The notes under the pieces were generated by a model. The model searched no databases and had not been told where the DNA came from. It saw nothing but the letters and a program-made list of their open reading frames with translations. Positions 53,532 through 62,828 of a stretch of 64,000 nt of DNA are shown here, piece by piece. Source of the DNA: Pseudomonadota bacterium. Lineage in GTDB: Bacteria > Pseudomonadota > Gammaproteobacteria > Steroidobacterales > Steroidobacteraceae. The stretch is taken from the NCBI GenBank assembly GCA_021838635.1, contig JAKCDC010000002.1, forward strand, positions 1 to 64,000, in the 5' to 3' direction. Position 1 is the stretch's first letter. Each line of letters begins with the position of its first letter. The position numbers and the translations under genes are program-made.

Positions 53532-54478
53532 ACGCCCTCGAGTGGCTCACCCAGCTGCTCGAGGGGGTGGTGGCGCTCGCCGCGGCCCCGGCACTGCTCG
53601 GCTGGGTGAATCAATGCCGTGCCTGGCTGCAGAACCGCCGCGCACCGAGTCTCTGGCAGCCCTACCGCAATCTGCGCAAGCTGTTGCACAAGGAGGTGCT
53701 GATCGCCGAGAACGCCTCGCCACTGTTCCGGCTTGCGCCGTACGTGATCTTCGGCGCCATGGTGCTCGCCGCGGGCATCATCCCCTCGATGGGCACGCGG
53801 CTGCCGCTGGTGGCCTCGGCCGACGCCATTGCCCTGGTCGGGTTGTTCGCCGCGGCGCGCATGTTCATGGCGTTGGCGGCGATGGATGTCGGCACCGCGT
53901 TCGGGACCATGGGCGCGCGGCGCGAAATGATGGTCGGTTTTCTCGCCGAACCGGCGCTCCTGATGGTGATCCTGGTCGCCTCGCTCACCTCCTCGAGCAC
54001 GGCGCTGCCGGCCATCACCGAGGCGCTCGCCTCGGGACATCTCGGACTGTCCCCCTCGCTCGCCTTCAGCGCGGTGGCCTTCGTTCTGGTGCTGCTGGCG
54101 GAGAACGCGCGCATCCCGGTGGACAATCCGGCCACCCATCTTGAGCTCACCATGATTCACGAGGCGATGCTGCTTGAGTACTCCGGCCGCCACCTCGCGC
54201 TGATGGAATGGGCCGCGCAGTTGAAGTTGTTCAACTACGTGTGCATCGGCTTCGCGTTGTTCCTGCCCTGGGGGGTGGCGGTCGGGGCCATCGGCCCGGT
54301 CGGGTTGCTCGTGGCCGTCCCGGCGCTCGCGCTGAAGCTCGCCGCCGCCGGCGCCGGCCTCGCGCTGATCGAGACGGTCTCGGCGAAGATGCGCGTGATG
54401 CGCATCCCGGAGTTTCTCGCCACCGCCTTCCTGTTCGCGGTCCTCGGACTGCTGGTGCACGTGCTGCTCGGAGCGTGA
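53528..54478 (+). CDS. hyfC: Hydrogenase-4-like subunit HyfC (NuoH family)
   Basis: 316 residues from the ATG overlapping the hyfB stop; the longer frame is shadow. NuoH-type marks: NQCRAWLQNRRAPSLWQPYRNLRKLLHKE near the N-terminus, and ENARIPVDNPATHLELTMIHEAMLLEYSGRHLAL, the conserved acidic quinone/proton-channel loop of the family. About eight helices. It anchors the soluble arm (HyfG/HyfI) to the membrane subunits. Confidence 0.9.
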   Translation: MNALEWLTQLLEGVVALAAAPALLGWVNQCRAWLQNRRAPSLWQPYRNLRKLLHKEVLIAENASPLFRLAPYVIFGAMVLAAGIIPSMGTRLPLVASADAIALVGLFAAARMFMALAAMDVGTAFGTMGARREMMVGFLAEPALLMVILVASLTSSSTALPAITEALASGHLGLSPSLAFSAVAFVLVLLAENARIPVDNPATHLELTMIHEAMLLEYSGRHLALMEWAAQLKLFNYVCIGFALFLPWGVAVGAIGPVGLLVAVPALALKLAAAGAGLALIETVSAKMRVMRIPEFLATAFLFAVLGLLVHVLLGA

Positions 54479-54483
54479 CGGTG

Positions 54484-55152
54484 ATGACCCATCTGCCCCT
54501 GGATCAACAGCTGCTCGATTCCTGTGCGGCGCTGCTGCTGCTGCTGTCCTTTGCGATGCTCTCGCAGCGGCGCATCGTGACGCTCGTCAATCTCTATGCG
54601 CTGCAAGGCGCGGTGCTCGCCGCCGCGACGCTGTTGCTGGCGTGGCGCACCGGCGAGGACCATCTGTATCTGTCGGCCGCGCTCACCTTGGCGCTGAAGG
54701 TGGCGTTCCTGCCCTGGCTTTTGCACCGCCTGATCCGCCGGCTCGATGTCTATTGGGACACCGAGCCGCTGCTGAATGTCTCCGGCACCATGCTGGCGGG
54801 CCTGGTGATCGTGGTGTTCGCATTCGCGCTGGCGCAGCCGATCACGCGCCTGGCGGACACCGCCACACGCAGCGCGGTCGGTATCGCCATCAGCGTCGTG
54901 CTGCTGGCGTTCCTGATGATGATCACCCGGCGCAAGGCCATGTCACAGGTCATCGGCTTTCTGTCGATGGAAAACGGCGTGTTCTTCGGCGCCATGAGCG
55001 CCAGCTACGGCATGCCGATGGTGGTCGAGCTCGGCGTCGCGCTCGATGTGCTGGTGGCGGTGCTCGTGCTCGGGGTGTTTTTCTTCCAGATTCGCGAGCG
55101 CTTCGAGAGTCTCGATCTGCATCATCTCGAATCGCTCAAGGAGCACGACTGA
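54484..55152 (+). CDS. hyfE: Hydrogenase-4-like subunit HyfE (NuoK-like)
   Basis: 222 residues from ATG 54484 (GTG 54481 is adjacent in frame). Strongly hydrophobic, with VNLYALQGAVLAAATLLLAW, ALKVAFLPWLLHRLIRRLDV and KAMSQVIGFLSMENGVFFGAMSASYGMPMVVELGVALDVLVAVLVLGVFFFQIRERF; the last block is the NuoK-like signature with its buried Glu residues. It matches HyfE of hydrogenase-4. Six bases separate it from hyfC and one base from hyfF. Confidence 0.88.
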   Translation: MTHLPLDQQLLDSCAALLLLLSFAMLSQRRIVTLVNLYALQGAVLAAATLLLAWRTGEDHLYLSAALTLALKVAFLPWLLHRLIRRLDVYWDTEPLLNVSGTMLAGLVIVVFAFALAQPITRLADTATRSAVGIAISVVLLAFLMMITRRKAMSQVIGFLSMENGVFFGAMSASYGMPMVVELGVALDVLVAVLVLGVFFFQIRERFESLDLHHLESLKEHD

Positions 55153-55153
55153 C

Positions 55154-56611
55154 ATGGCACTGCTGCTGCTGTTGCTGCTGCCGGTGGCGGGCGCCGCCGT
55201 GCTGGGGGTGATCGGCGCACACCGGCGGGCGCCGGAGGTCAATGCGCTGATCAGCGTCGGGACGTTCCTGGCCGCCTGTGCGCTCACCGCACGGGTGATC
55301 CACCAGGGCACTGTGCTGCTGGGCGATGAGCAGTTCTTCATCGATCCGTTCAACGTCTTTCTGGTCGCGCTGACGGCGTTCGTCGGCATGACCACGTCGC
55401 TCTTTTCGCGGCCGTACATGCGCGTTGAACTTGAGCACGGTCGGCTCAGCGCCGGGCGGCTGCGGCTCTACCACAGCATGTATCAGCTGTTCATGTTCAC
55501 CATGCTGCTGGCGCTGACGACCAACAACATGGGGCTGATGTGGGTGGCGATGGAGGCGGCGACGCTCTCCACGGTGCTGCTGGTCACGCTGTATCGCACG
55601 CCGGGGAGTCTGGAGGCGGGCTGGAAGTACTTCATTCTGTGCGGCGTCGGCATTGCGCAGGCGCTGTTCGGCACGATTCTGCTGTACGTCGCGGCCGGAA
55701 AGGTCCTCGGCGCTCAGGGCATGACCGCGCTGCTGTGGACGCATCTGGATGCCGTCAAATCGCAACTTGAGCCGACCGTGCTCGCCCTGGCGTTCGTGTT
55801 CCTGTTGATCGGCTACGGGACCAAAGTGGGCCTTGCGCCGCTGCACAGCTGGTTGCCTGATGCGCATGCCGAGGGTCCGACGCCCATCTCCGCGGTGCTC
55901 TCAGGTTTGCTGCTGAACGTCGCGCTGTACGCGGTGGTGCGCAGCAAGGTGCTCGTGCAGGGTGCGCTGCACTCACAGCTGCCCTCGCAGATGCTGATGG
56001 GTTTCGGGCTGCTCTCGGTGGTGCTGGCCTCGCTCCTGCTGTGGCGGCAGCGCGATATCAAGCGGCTGTTCGCCTACTCCTCGATCGAGCACATGGGCAT
56101 CGCAACGTTTGCCTTCGGCATGGGCGGTGCGATCGCAACCTTCGCGGCGCTGCTGCACATGACGGTGCATTCGCTGACGAAGTCTTCGATCTTCTTCACC
56201 GCCGGTCACGCCGCGCAGAAGGCCGGCAGCCAGGCGATTGAGCGCATCCGCGGCCTGATCACGCTCTCCCCGACGGTCGGTTGGGGACTGATGCTCGGCT
56301 CGCTCGCCATCCTCGGGGTGCCCCCGTTCGGGGTGTTCACCAGCGAGTTTCTGATTCTGACGGCGGCGATGCGCGAGCAGCCCTGGGCGACCCCGATCCT
56401 GCTGGCGGCGCTTGCCGTCGCGTTCGCCGCCATTCTCTCCAAGGTGCAGCCCATGGTGTTCGGGGAGCCCTCGGCCCGGCGCCTGACGCATTCCCCGGCG
56501 CTGCTGCCGGTGTTTGCACACCTCGCGATCGTGCTGCTGCTCGGGCTGTACATCCCGCCGTACCTTGCCGAGTGGTACCGTGCGGCGGCACACCTGATCG
56601 GAGGGCCTTAG
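55154..56611 (+). CDS. hyfF: Hydrogenase-4-like antiporter subunit HyfF (NuoN/L family)
   Basis: 485 residues from ATG 55154. About 14 helices. Core motifs: NNMGLMWVAMEAATLSTVLLVTLYRTPGSLEAGWKYF, FLLIGYGTKVGLAPLHSWLPDAHAEGPTPISAVLSGLLLNVALYAVVR, and DIKRLFAYSSIEHMGIATFAFGMGG, the second antiporter-like module of hydrogenase-4. The Glu, Lys and His of the ion channel are in place. With HyfB the complex has two antiporter-type subunits, so it should pump ions if it carries out an exergonic electron transfer. Confidence 0.9.
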   Translation: MALLLLLLLPVAGAAVLGVIGAHRRAPEVNALISVGTFLAACALTARVIHQGTVLLGDEQFFIDPFNVFLVALTAFVGMTTSLFSRPYMRVELEHGRLSAGRLRLYHSMYQLFMFTMLLALTTNNMGLMWVAMEAATLSTVLLVTLYRTPGSLEAGWKYFILCGVGIAQALFGTILLYVAAGKVLGAQGMTALLWTHLDAVKSQLEPTVLALAFVFLLIGYGTKVGLAPLHSWLPDAHAEGPTPISAVLSGLLLNVALYAVVRSKVLVQGALHSQLPSQMLMGFGLLSVVLASLLLWRQRDIKRLFAYSSIEHMGIATFAFGMGGAIATFAALLHMTVHSLTKSSIFFTAGHAAQKAGSQAIERIRGLITLSPTVGWGLMLGSLAILGVPPFGVFTSEFLILTAAMREQPWATPILLAALAVAFAAILSKVQPMVFGEPSARRLTHSPALLPVFAHLAIVLLLGLYIPPYLAEWYRAAAHLIGGP

Positions 56612-56648
56612 CGATGCTCGGCACGCACCGCGGCGCGGGGAGCATCCC

Positions 56649-58121
56649 ATGCCCCTGACGGGCTGGTGGCCGCGAGCGCAGCCGGTTGCGGGCGCCCCCG
56701 GGGTGCGGCGCCTGGCTGTGGGGCCGCAGGAGTGGACGCAGGTGGCCGAGGCTGTCGCGGCCGGTGGCGGTGTGCTGCATGCGCTGTGGGTGAACGGGAC
56801 ACCCGCCGAGGGCGCACAGGTGTACGCGGTGTACCTGTGCGCCCCGGGCGCACTCGCCGTCGAACTGACACTGGCCGCCGGGGATGCACGGCCCTACCCT
56901 GGACTGCAGGGGCGCTTTCCGGCGGCCTCCCGCCTGCAGCGGGCGGCGTTCGAGCTCACCGGGGTCCGTTCGAGCGATGCGGACCGCAGAGCCTGGCTCG
57001 TGCATGCCGACCCGTATCCGTTCACGCGCGTCGACGGCGAGGGCGTCCACGAGATCGCCGTCGGGCCGGTGCACGCCGGCACCATCGAGCCCGGACACTT
57101 CCGCTTCTCGGTGGTCGGAGAGAAGGTGCTGCGGCTGGAGGCGCATCTGGGCTACGTGCACCGGGGTCTGGAGCGGCGTTTCACGGCGCTGCCGATCCTC
57201 GCCGGCCATCGGCTGGCCGCACGCGTCTCGGGCGACTCGGCGGTCGCGTTCAGCTGGGCGTACTGCCAGGCGCTTGAGGGTCTCGCCGGCGCCACGATCC
57301 CGCCGCGGGCGGCCTGGCTGCGGGCGGTGTGCTTGGAGCTTGAGCGCCTGGCGAATCACCTCGGGGACCTGGGCGCGCTCGGCAATGACGCCGGGTTCGC
57401 CTTTGGGCTCACACAGTTCTCGCGCCTGAAGGAGGATGTGCTGCGGGCAACGGCGGCGGCATTCGGCCAGCGCTATCTGTTCGATGTGCTCGTGCCGGGC
57501 GGCCTCTCGGTCGATCTGGCGGGCGACGGGGCGCGCGCGCTGGCGGATGCGATTCGCGGTGCGTGTGCCGAGAGCGCCGAATTGCGCACCATCTACGACG
57601 AACACGAGGGTGTGCGCGCGCGCTTCAGCGGCACCGGCCGCCTCGGGCCAGCGCTCGCTGCACAGCTCGGAGTGCTCGGGCTCGTGGGACGCGCCAGCGG
57701 TCAGGGGCGCGATGCGCGGCTCGATCTGCCGTGCCTGCCGTACACGGAGCTGCCGGTGGCCAAGGTCGTGTTGCATGACGGGGACGTTGCGGCGCGCGTG
57801 GCGGTGCGCTTCGAGGAAGTGCAGGAGTGCGGCCGGCTGCTGAGGCAGCTGTTGTCGAAGGTGCCGGACGGGCCGTGCACGGCGGTGCTCGAGGAGCCCG
57901 CCGATGGCGCCTTCGGTATCGGGCTGATCGAGGGGTGGCGCGGCCCGGTGCTGGTGGCGCTGCAGGCCGGGCCCGCCGGCACGGTGCGCTTCTGTCACCC
58001 GCACGATCCCTCGTGGCAGAACTGGCCGGCGCTCGAATATGCCATTCTCGGCAACATCGTGCCGGATTTCCCCTTGATCAACAAATCCTTCAACCTCTCC
58101 TACAGCGGCGTCGATCTGTAG
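56649..58121 (+). CDS. hyfG: HyfG-like large subunit without [NiFe] cysteine ligands
   Basis: 490 residues: an N-terminal NuoC-like domain (to about 125) fused to a NuoD/hydrogenase-large-subunit domain. HLGYVHRGLERRF matches the family, but the first metal site reads RVSGDS (Ser194, Ser197) where [NiFe] enzymes have R-x-C-x-x-C. The C-terminus ends NKSFNLSYSGVDL with no DPCxxC. So all four Ni-Fe cysteines are missing, and no hyp or protease genes are nearby. It is therefore an Ehr-type subunit, not a hydrogenase. Starts 37 bases after hyfF. Confidence 0.88.
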   Translation: MPLTGWWPRAQPVAGAPGVRRLAVGPQEWTQVAEAVAAGGGVLHALWVNGTPAEGAQVYAVYLCAPGALAVELTLAAGDARPYPGLQGRFPAASRLQRAAFELTGVRSSDADRRAWLVHADPYPFTRVDGEGVHEIAVGPVHAGTIEPGHFRFSVVGEKVLRLEAHLGYVHRGLERRFTALPILAGHRLAARVSGDSAVAFSWAYCQALEGLAGATIPPRAAWLRAVCLELERLANHLGDLGALGNDAGFAFGLTQFSRLKEDVLRATAAAFGQRYLFDVLVPGGLSVDLAGDGARALADAIRGACAESAELRTIYDEHEGVRARFSGTGRLGPALAAQLGVLGLVGRASGQGRDARLDLPCLPYTELPVAKVVLHDGDVAARVAVRFEEVQECGRLLRQLLSKVPDGPCTAVLEEPADGAFGIGLIEGWRGPVLVALQAGPAGTVRFCHPHDPSWQNWPALEYAILGNIVPDFPLINKSFNLSYSGVDL

Positions 58122-58123
58122 TC

Positions 58124-58627
58124 ATGCTGAAGAGCCTGCGCAAAATTCTCTCCGTCGGACTGATCTCGCAGGCGCCGCCGGCGCCGGATGAACGGCTGCG
58201 CACCGGGCAGGCGCTCGATGCGCGGATCGCCGCGGTGTTGGGCAGAACGCTGTGCATCCGCCACGTGGATGCCGGCTCGTGCAACGGCTGCGAGCTCGAG
58301 ATCCAGGCGCTCGGCAACCCGTACTACAACCTGGAGGGCTGCAACGTGCGCTTCGTCGCCAGCCCCCGTCATGCGGACCTGCTGCTGGTCAGCGGTCCGG
58401 TGGCGAAGAACATGGCCGAACCGCTGCGTCGGGTCTATGCGGCGACGCCCGATCCGAAGCGGGTCGTGGCGCTCGGGGACTGCGGTTGCACCGGCGGGCT
58501 GCTCGGACAGTGTCCGGCCGCGCTCGGTTCGGTCGCCAACGTCATCCCGGTGCACGTGGCCGTGCCGGGGTGCCCACCAAGTCCGCTGCGCATCCTGCAG
58601 GGCATCCTGACGGCGATCGAGCGCTGA
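58124..58627 (+). CDS. hyfI: HyfI-like small subunit (NuoB family, [4Fe-4S])
   Basis: 167 residues from ATG 58124; the longer frame overlaps hyfG and is not used. Cluster ligands: Cys53 and Cys56 in AGSCNGCELE (the C-x2-C spacing of hydrogenases rather than the CC of complex I), Cys120 or Cys122 in LGDCGCTGG, and Cys150 in VPGCPPSP. The N2-type cluster is thus retained although the partner large subunit lost its Ni-Fe site. Electrons could pass to a site at the HyfG/HyfC interface. Last gene of the operon. Confidence 0.9.
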   Translation: MLKSLRKILSVGLISQAPPAPDERLRTGQALDARIAAVLGRTLCIRHVDAGSCNGCELEIQALGNPYYNLEGCNVRFVASPRHADLLLVSGPVAKNMAEPLRRVYAATPDPKRVVALGDCGCTGGLLGQCPAALGSVANVIPVHVAVPGCPPSPLRILQGILTAIER

Positions 58628-58646
58628 GTGTGGATCGCCGCGGGCA

Positions 58647-60059
58647 TCAGCTCTTAAGCGGTTGCTCCCAGGGGGCGCTGCGGATCAGCGCATCGAGGCA
58701 CGCTCCGTCGACCGCGGCGCCGCGTTCGCGGCGCATGATCGTCAGGGCCTGCTCGCGCGCCATGGCGCCCCGGTAGGGGCGCTCGGCCGTGAGCGCATCG
58801 AAGATGTCCGCCACGGTGATGATGCGCGTCTCGAGCGGGATCGCCGCGCCGCGCAGGCGCTTCGGATAGCCCATGCCGTCGATTCGCTCATGGTGCGCTC
58901 CGGCGATGGGCGCCAGTTCGCCGAATATCCGCACCCGCTGCAGAATGTTCTCGGTGAGCTGCGCGTGTTGTTTGACGGCGTCCCATTCCGGCCCGTCGAG
59001 ATGGCCGGGCTTCTCCAGAATGCTGTTGCTGACGCCGAGCTTGCCGATGTCGTGCAGCAGAGCTCCGCGGTGCAGCCAGCGGCGCCGCGCGGCACTCATG
59101 CCGAGCTCACGGCCGATCCTCTCGGCGTAGCGGGCAACGCGTTGGCTGTGGCCGTAGGTGAAGTTGCTCTTCGCATCGATGATGTCGGCAAACGCCTCGG
59201 CGATCGAATCGAGTCGCGGCTCATCGATCAGGATGGTGGAGGCGGCCGGCTCAAGCGCCCAGATGCGCCCCTCGAGTCCCTCGGCGCCCAATCCGGACCA
59301 GAAGCGCGCACCGCGCGCGACGGCGAAGAAGGCTTGGCAGAGCTGCGGATCGAACCAAGTGCCGACTCTGCGGTGCACCTCGGTGCACGCCGCGCGCTCC
59401 CCGCCGACGGTGTTGAACACGTCGATGACCTGCGCGAGCAGCGCGATGCGCGCATTCAGCGGGATCTCCGCGCCGCGCAATCCCTGCGGCCGGCCATGGC
59501 CGTTCCAGTGCTCATCGAGACTGAAAATGCCCGCCGCCACCGTCGCGCCGAAGCCCAGTCGGCGCACGATGTCCGCGCCGCGCTCGCAGCGGGTGTGCAC
59601 CAGCTCGGTCGCGAGCGTCTCGCCGTTGCGGTACAGGTTGAGCAGCCGCTTGAGGCGCTCGCGCAGCGCTTCGCCGGGACCGGCGTGGCGCAGCACGAAG
59701 CGGCCGAGCTGCAGCAGGCTTTGCGAGTCAACCAGTTTGAAGTCACGTTTGGTGAGCAGCTCGTCACCGCCGTAGAGTTCCCACAGCCGCGCGGCATTGC
59801 TGCTGCAGCCGGTGTCCTTCAGCAGCAGCGTGTAGTACAGATCGCCGAGCGCCTCGGCATCCAAGCCGACCATCTGCCCGATGTGCATGCCGATCCAGCA
59901 GCAGCGCAGGCAGTGTCCCGGCGGCTGACCTTCGGTCAGGTCAAGGGCATAGCTCAGCGCACCGACGATCTCCGCCAGGCGCAGGCGGCCCGCGGGCCCG
60001 GCCTGTGCGGCGGCGGGCAGGAGCCACTCGGGAATGTCGGCGTGCGCAATGGCGTTCAT
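58647..60059 (-). CDS. HD-GYP domain protein (tandem, first copy degenerate)
   Basis: 470 residues. The C-terminal HD-GYP domain is intact: HSQRVARYAERIGRELG, LHDIGKLGVSNSILEKPGHLDGPEW and HHERIDGMGYPKRLRG, followed by VADIFDALTAERPYRGAM. Such domains hydrolyse cyclic di-GMP. The N-terminal half has a decayed copy (DLYYTLLLKDTGCSSNAARL and DEHWNGHGRPQGLRGAEIPLNARI) lacking the HD pair, probably structural or ligand-sensing. No transmembrane or receiver domain is seen. Convergent with hyfI. Confidence 0.9.
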   Translation of the reverse strand: MNAIAHADIPEWLLPAAAQAGPAGRLRLAEIVGALSYALDLTEGQPPGHCLRCCWIGMHIGQMVGLDAEALGDLYYTLLLKDTGCSSNAARLWELYGGDELLTKRDFKLVDSQSLLQLGRFVLRHAGPGEALRERLKRLLNLYRNGETLATELVHTRCERGADIVRRLGFGATVAAGIFSLDEHWNGHGRPQGLRGAEIPLNARIALLAQVIDVFNTVGGERAACTEVHRRVGTWFDPQLCQAFFAVARGARFWSGLGAEGLEGRIWALEPAASTILIDEPRLDSIAEAFADIIDAKSNFTYGHSQRVARYAERIGRELGMSAARRRWLHRGALLHDIGKLGVSNSILEKPGHLDGPEWDAVKQHAQLTENILQRVRIFGELAPIAGAHHERIDGMGYPKRLRGAAIPLETRIITVADIFDALTAERPYRGAMAREQALTIMRRERGAAVDGACLDALIRSAPWEQPLKS

Positions 60060-60321
60060 AGCGATGTTCCTGGCGGTTCGGCCGGTGTGAGCGCAGGCGC
60101 CACCCCTGCAGCGGTGCCCGTCCTGCCAGGCGATACGGTCCGGCCGCCCTCAGGGATGCATGCGTTGAGGTGGTGGAGCGGCTCGGCCGCCCAGGGCCTG
60201 CGGTTCTGGGAGGATTTGTAGCAAAACCGGCCGCTGGCGCTCGTGCGCCCGGTCACGCTTCCGGCCGCCGCCCGAGGCGCGCTTTACAGCGCCGCAGGCT
60301 TGGGGTAGCTTCAGCACCCTC

Positions 60322-60393
60322 ATGACCCCGATGAAAACGCGCACGATCACCCTGAAAAAGCCCTGCGGGGCCCTGGGGGAGTGCGTGCGCTAA
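60322..60393 (+). CDS. Putative leader peptide of the asd attenuator
   Basis: A 23-codon frame with the order Met-Thr-Pro-Met-Lys-Thr-Arg-Thr-Ile-Thr-Leu-Lys-Lys-Pro, then Cys-Gly-Ala-Leu-Gly-Glu-Cys-Val-Arg and TAA. A shorter 20-codon version can start at ATG 60331. Met, Thr, Ile and Lys, all made from aspartate semialdehyde, are 10 of the first 13 residues. The TAA lies 29 bases before the terminator stem. No strong Shine-Dalgarno is seen (GGGGTAG at 60302-60308 is distant). Role inferred from context. Confidence 0.5.
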   Translation: MTPMKTRTITLKKPCGALGECVR

Positions 60394-60422
60394 AGGCGCC
60401 GGGACGTCCCGAAGACACCAGA

Positions 60423-60457
60423 GGCCCCGCCGGAAAGACCGACGGGGCCTTTTTTTT
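60423..60457 (+). terminator. Intrinsic terminator/attenuator upstream of asd
   Basis: GGCCCCGCCGG (60423-60433) pairs with CCGACGGGGCC (60439-60449), ten of eleven pairs, around loop AAAGA, followed by eight T (60450-60457). No gene on the plus strand ends upstream, so it must act on the asd leader transcript. GCGGGGCC at 60365-60372, inside the leader ORF, is an exact complement of the 5' arm (GGCCCCGC, 60423-60430), providing an alternative, antiterminator pairing. GGGACGTCCC (60401-60410) lies between. Confidence 0.75.
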
Positions 60458-60483
60458 CACAGCCTGAAAATCGGAGCTTGCTC

Positions 60484-61509
<1,026 letters not shown>

Positions 61510-61529
61510 GGCGCTGGCCGCGCGGCTCC

Positions 61530-62798
61530 TCACAGCAGATCGCGCAGTCGGTAGTAGAGCATGCCGAGGGCGAGCAGCGGGCGGCGCGCGAGCGCTCCGC
61601 CCGGGAAGGCCCGATGCGGGATGCGGGCGAACAGCTCGAAGCGCTCGGCCTCGCCGGCGAGCGCCTCGGCGATGAGCTTGCCGGCGATGCCGGCGAGCGC
61701 GATGCCGTGCCCGGAGAAGCCCTGCAGAAAGTACGTCTGCGGGGCGAGACGGCCGAAGTGCGGCGCGCGGTTGGCGGTCAGGTCGAGCCACCCTCCCCAG
61801 GCGTAGTCGATGCGCGCCGCGGCGAGCTGCGGGAAGACCCTGAGCATGCGGGCGCGGTTGGCGGCGCGCGCGGCGAATGGCCCGCGGCCGCTGTAACTGA
61901 TCGCACCGCCGAAGAGCAGCCGGTGATCGGCGCTGCAGCGGAAGTAATCGAGCGCCCAGTTCATGTCGCTCACCGCCGCGCCGTTGGCGATCAGCGCACG
62001 GGCGCGCGCCTCGCCGAGCGGCTCGGTCGCGAGCAGATGAGTGGCGACCGGGAGGATCGCCGGGGCGATCTCGGGGGCGAGCGCCCCGAGGTAGGCATTG
62101 CCGCACAGCACGATGCGCGGGGCGCGGACTTCCCCGCCCGGGGTGCGCACCGTGCCCGGCGCGATCGCCGTGGCGCGGGTCTGCTCGAACAGCCGCGCGC
62201 CGGCGCGCTCGGCCGCCGCGGCGAGGCCGCGCGTATAGGCGAGGGGATGCAGATGTCCCCCGTTGGCATCGAACATTGCGCTGACGTAGCGCGAGGTGGC
62301 CAGGGTCTGCCGCACTTCCTCGCGCGGCACGTAGCGCACGCTCGGGTAGCCAAAGCGGGTGTGCAGCGCCTCGATCTGCGTGCGCAGCTCCCGATCGTGG
62401 CGGGGCTTGACGGCCGTGAGCAGGTGCCCGTCCACCCAGTCGCACGCGATGCGGTGCCGCGCAATCAGCGTGCGCGTCAGCCGCAGCGCCTCGGTGGCCA
62501 CTTCCCAGATCGCGCGCGCGCCGTCGGTGCCGAGCAGGTGCTCGAGCGGTTCCTGCCCGCAGGCCACCCCGTGGAGGACCTGCCCGCCGCTGCGCCCCGA
62601 GGCGCCCCAGCCGACGTGCCGTTGCTCGAGCAGAACCGTGGCGTAGCCCCGTTCCGCCAGGTGTAGTGCGGCGGAACAGCCGGCGATCCCGCCGCCGACC
62701 ACGCAGACGTCCGCACTCAGAGTGCCTTCCAGCGGCGGGCGCGGGGGGCAGGCCGTGACGGAGGCAGCATAGTACGAATCAGCTTCGGCGGCGGACAT
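61530..62798 (-). CDS. puuB: Gamma-glutamylputrescine oxidase-like FAD oxidoreductase
   Basis: 422 residues. Start ATG at 62798 has AGGAG eight bases upstream. FAD-binding Rossmann site DVCVVGGGIAGCSAALHLAERG, then VLLEQRHVGWGASGRSGGQV, a PuuB/OrdL signature, and the C-terminal YAWGGWLDLTANRAPHFGR...FSGHGIALAGIAGKLIAEAL. DAO-type fold. PuuB oxidises gamma-glutamylputrescine to the aminoaldehyde with release of ammonia and H2O2. Divergent from puuD-puuA, genes of the same pathway, which supports the assignment. Confidence 0.88.
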   Translation of the reverse strand: MSAAEADSYYAASVTACPPRPPLEGTLSADVCVVGGGIAGCSAALHLAERGYATVLLEQRHVGWGASGRSGGQVLHGVACGQEPLEHLLGTDGARAIWEVATEALRLTRTLIARHRIACDWVDGHLLTAVKPRHDRELRTQIEALHTRFGYPSVRYVPREEVRQTLATSRYVSAMFDANGGHLHPLAYTRGLAAAAERAGARLFEQTRATAIAPGTVRTPGGEVRAPRIVLCGNAYLGALAPEIAPAILPVATHLLATEPLGEARARALIANGAAVSDMNWALDYFRCSADHRLLFGGAISYSGRGPFAARAANRARMLRVFPQLAAARIDYAWGGWLDLTANRAPHFGRLAPQTYFLQGFSGHGIALAGIAGKLIAEALAGEAERFELFARIPHRAFPGGALARRPLLALGMLYYRLRDLL

Positions 62799-62809
62799 GG
62801 CGATGCTCC

Positions 62810-62815
62810 TATAAT
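62810..62815 (+). promoter_or_regulatory. -10-like TATAAT in the puuB/puuD spacer
   Basis: The 30-base spacer between the divergent puuB and puuD starts contains TATAAT 13 bases before the puuD ATG, and the puuB ribosome site on the other strand. If used, transcription would begin about six or seven bases before puuD, giving a very short leader. No puuD Shine-Dalgarno is visible in that spacer. Confidence 0.35.
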
Positions 62816-62828
62816 AACCACGAATATC

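Noticed and set aside
51519-58627. Functional formate hydrogenlyase or hydrogenase-4
   Set aside because: The large subunit lacks all Ni-Fe cysteines, and formate dehydrogenase, ferredoxin-like and maturation genes are absent from the window.
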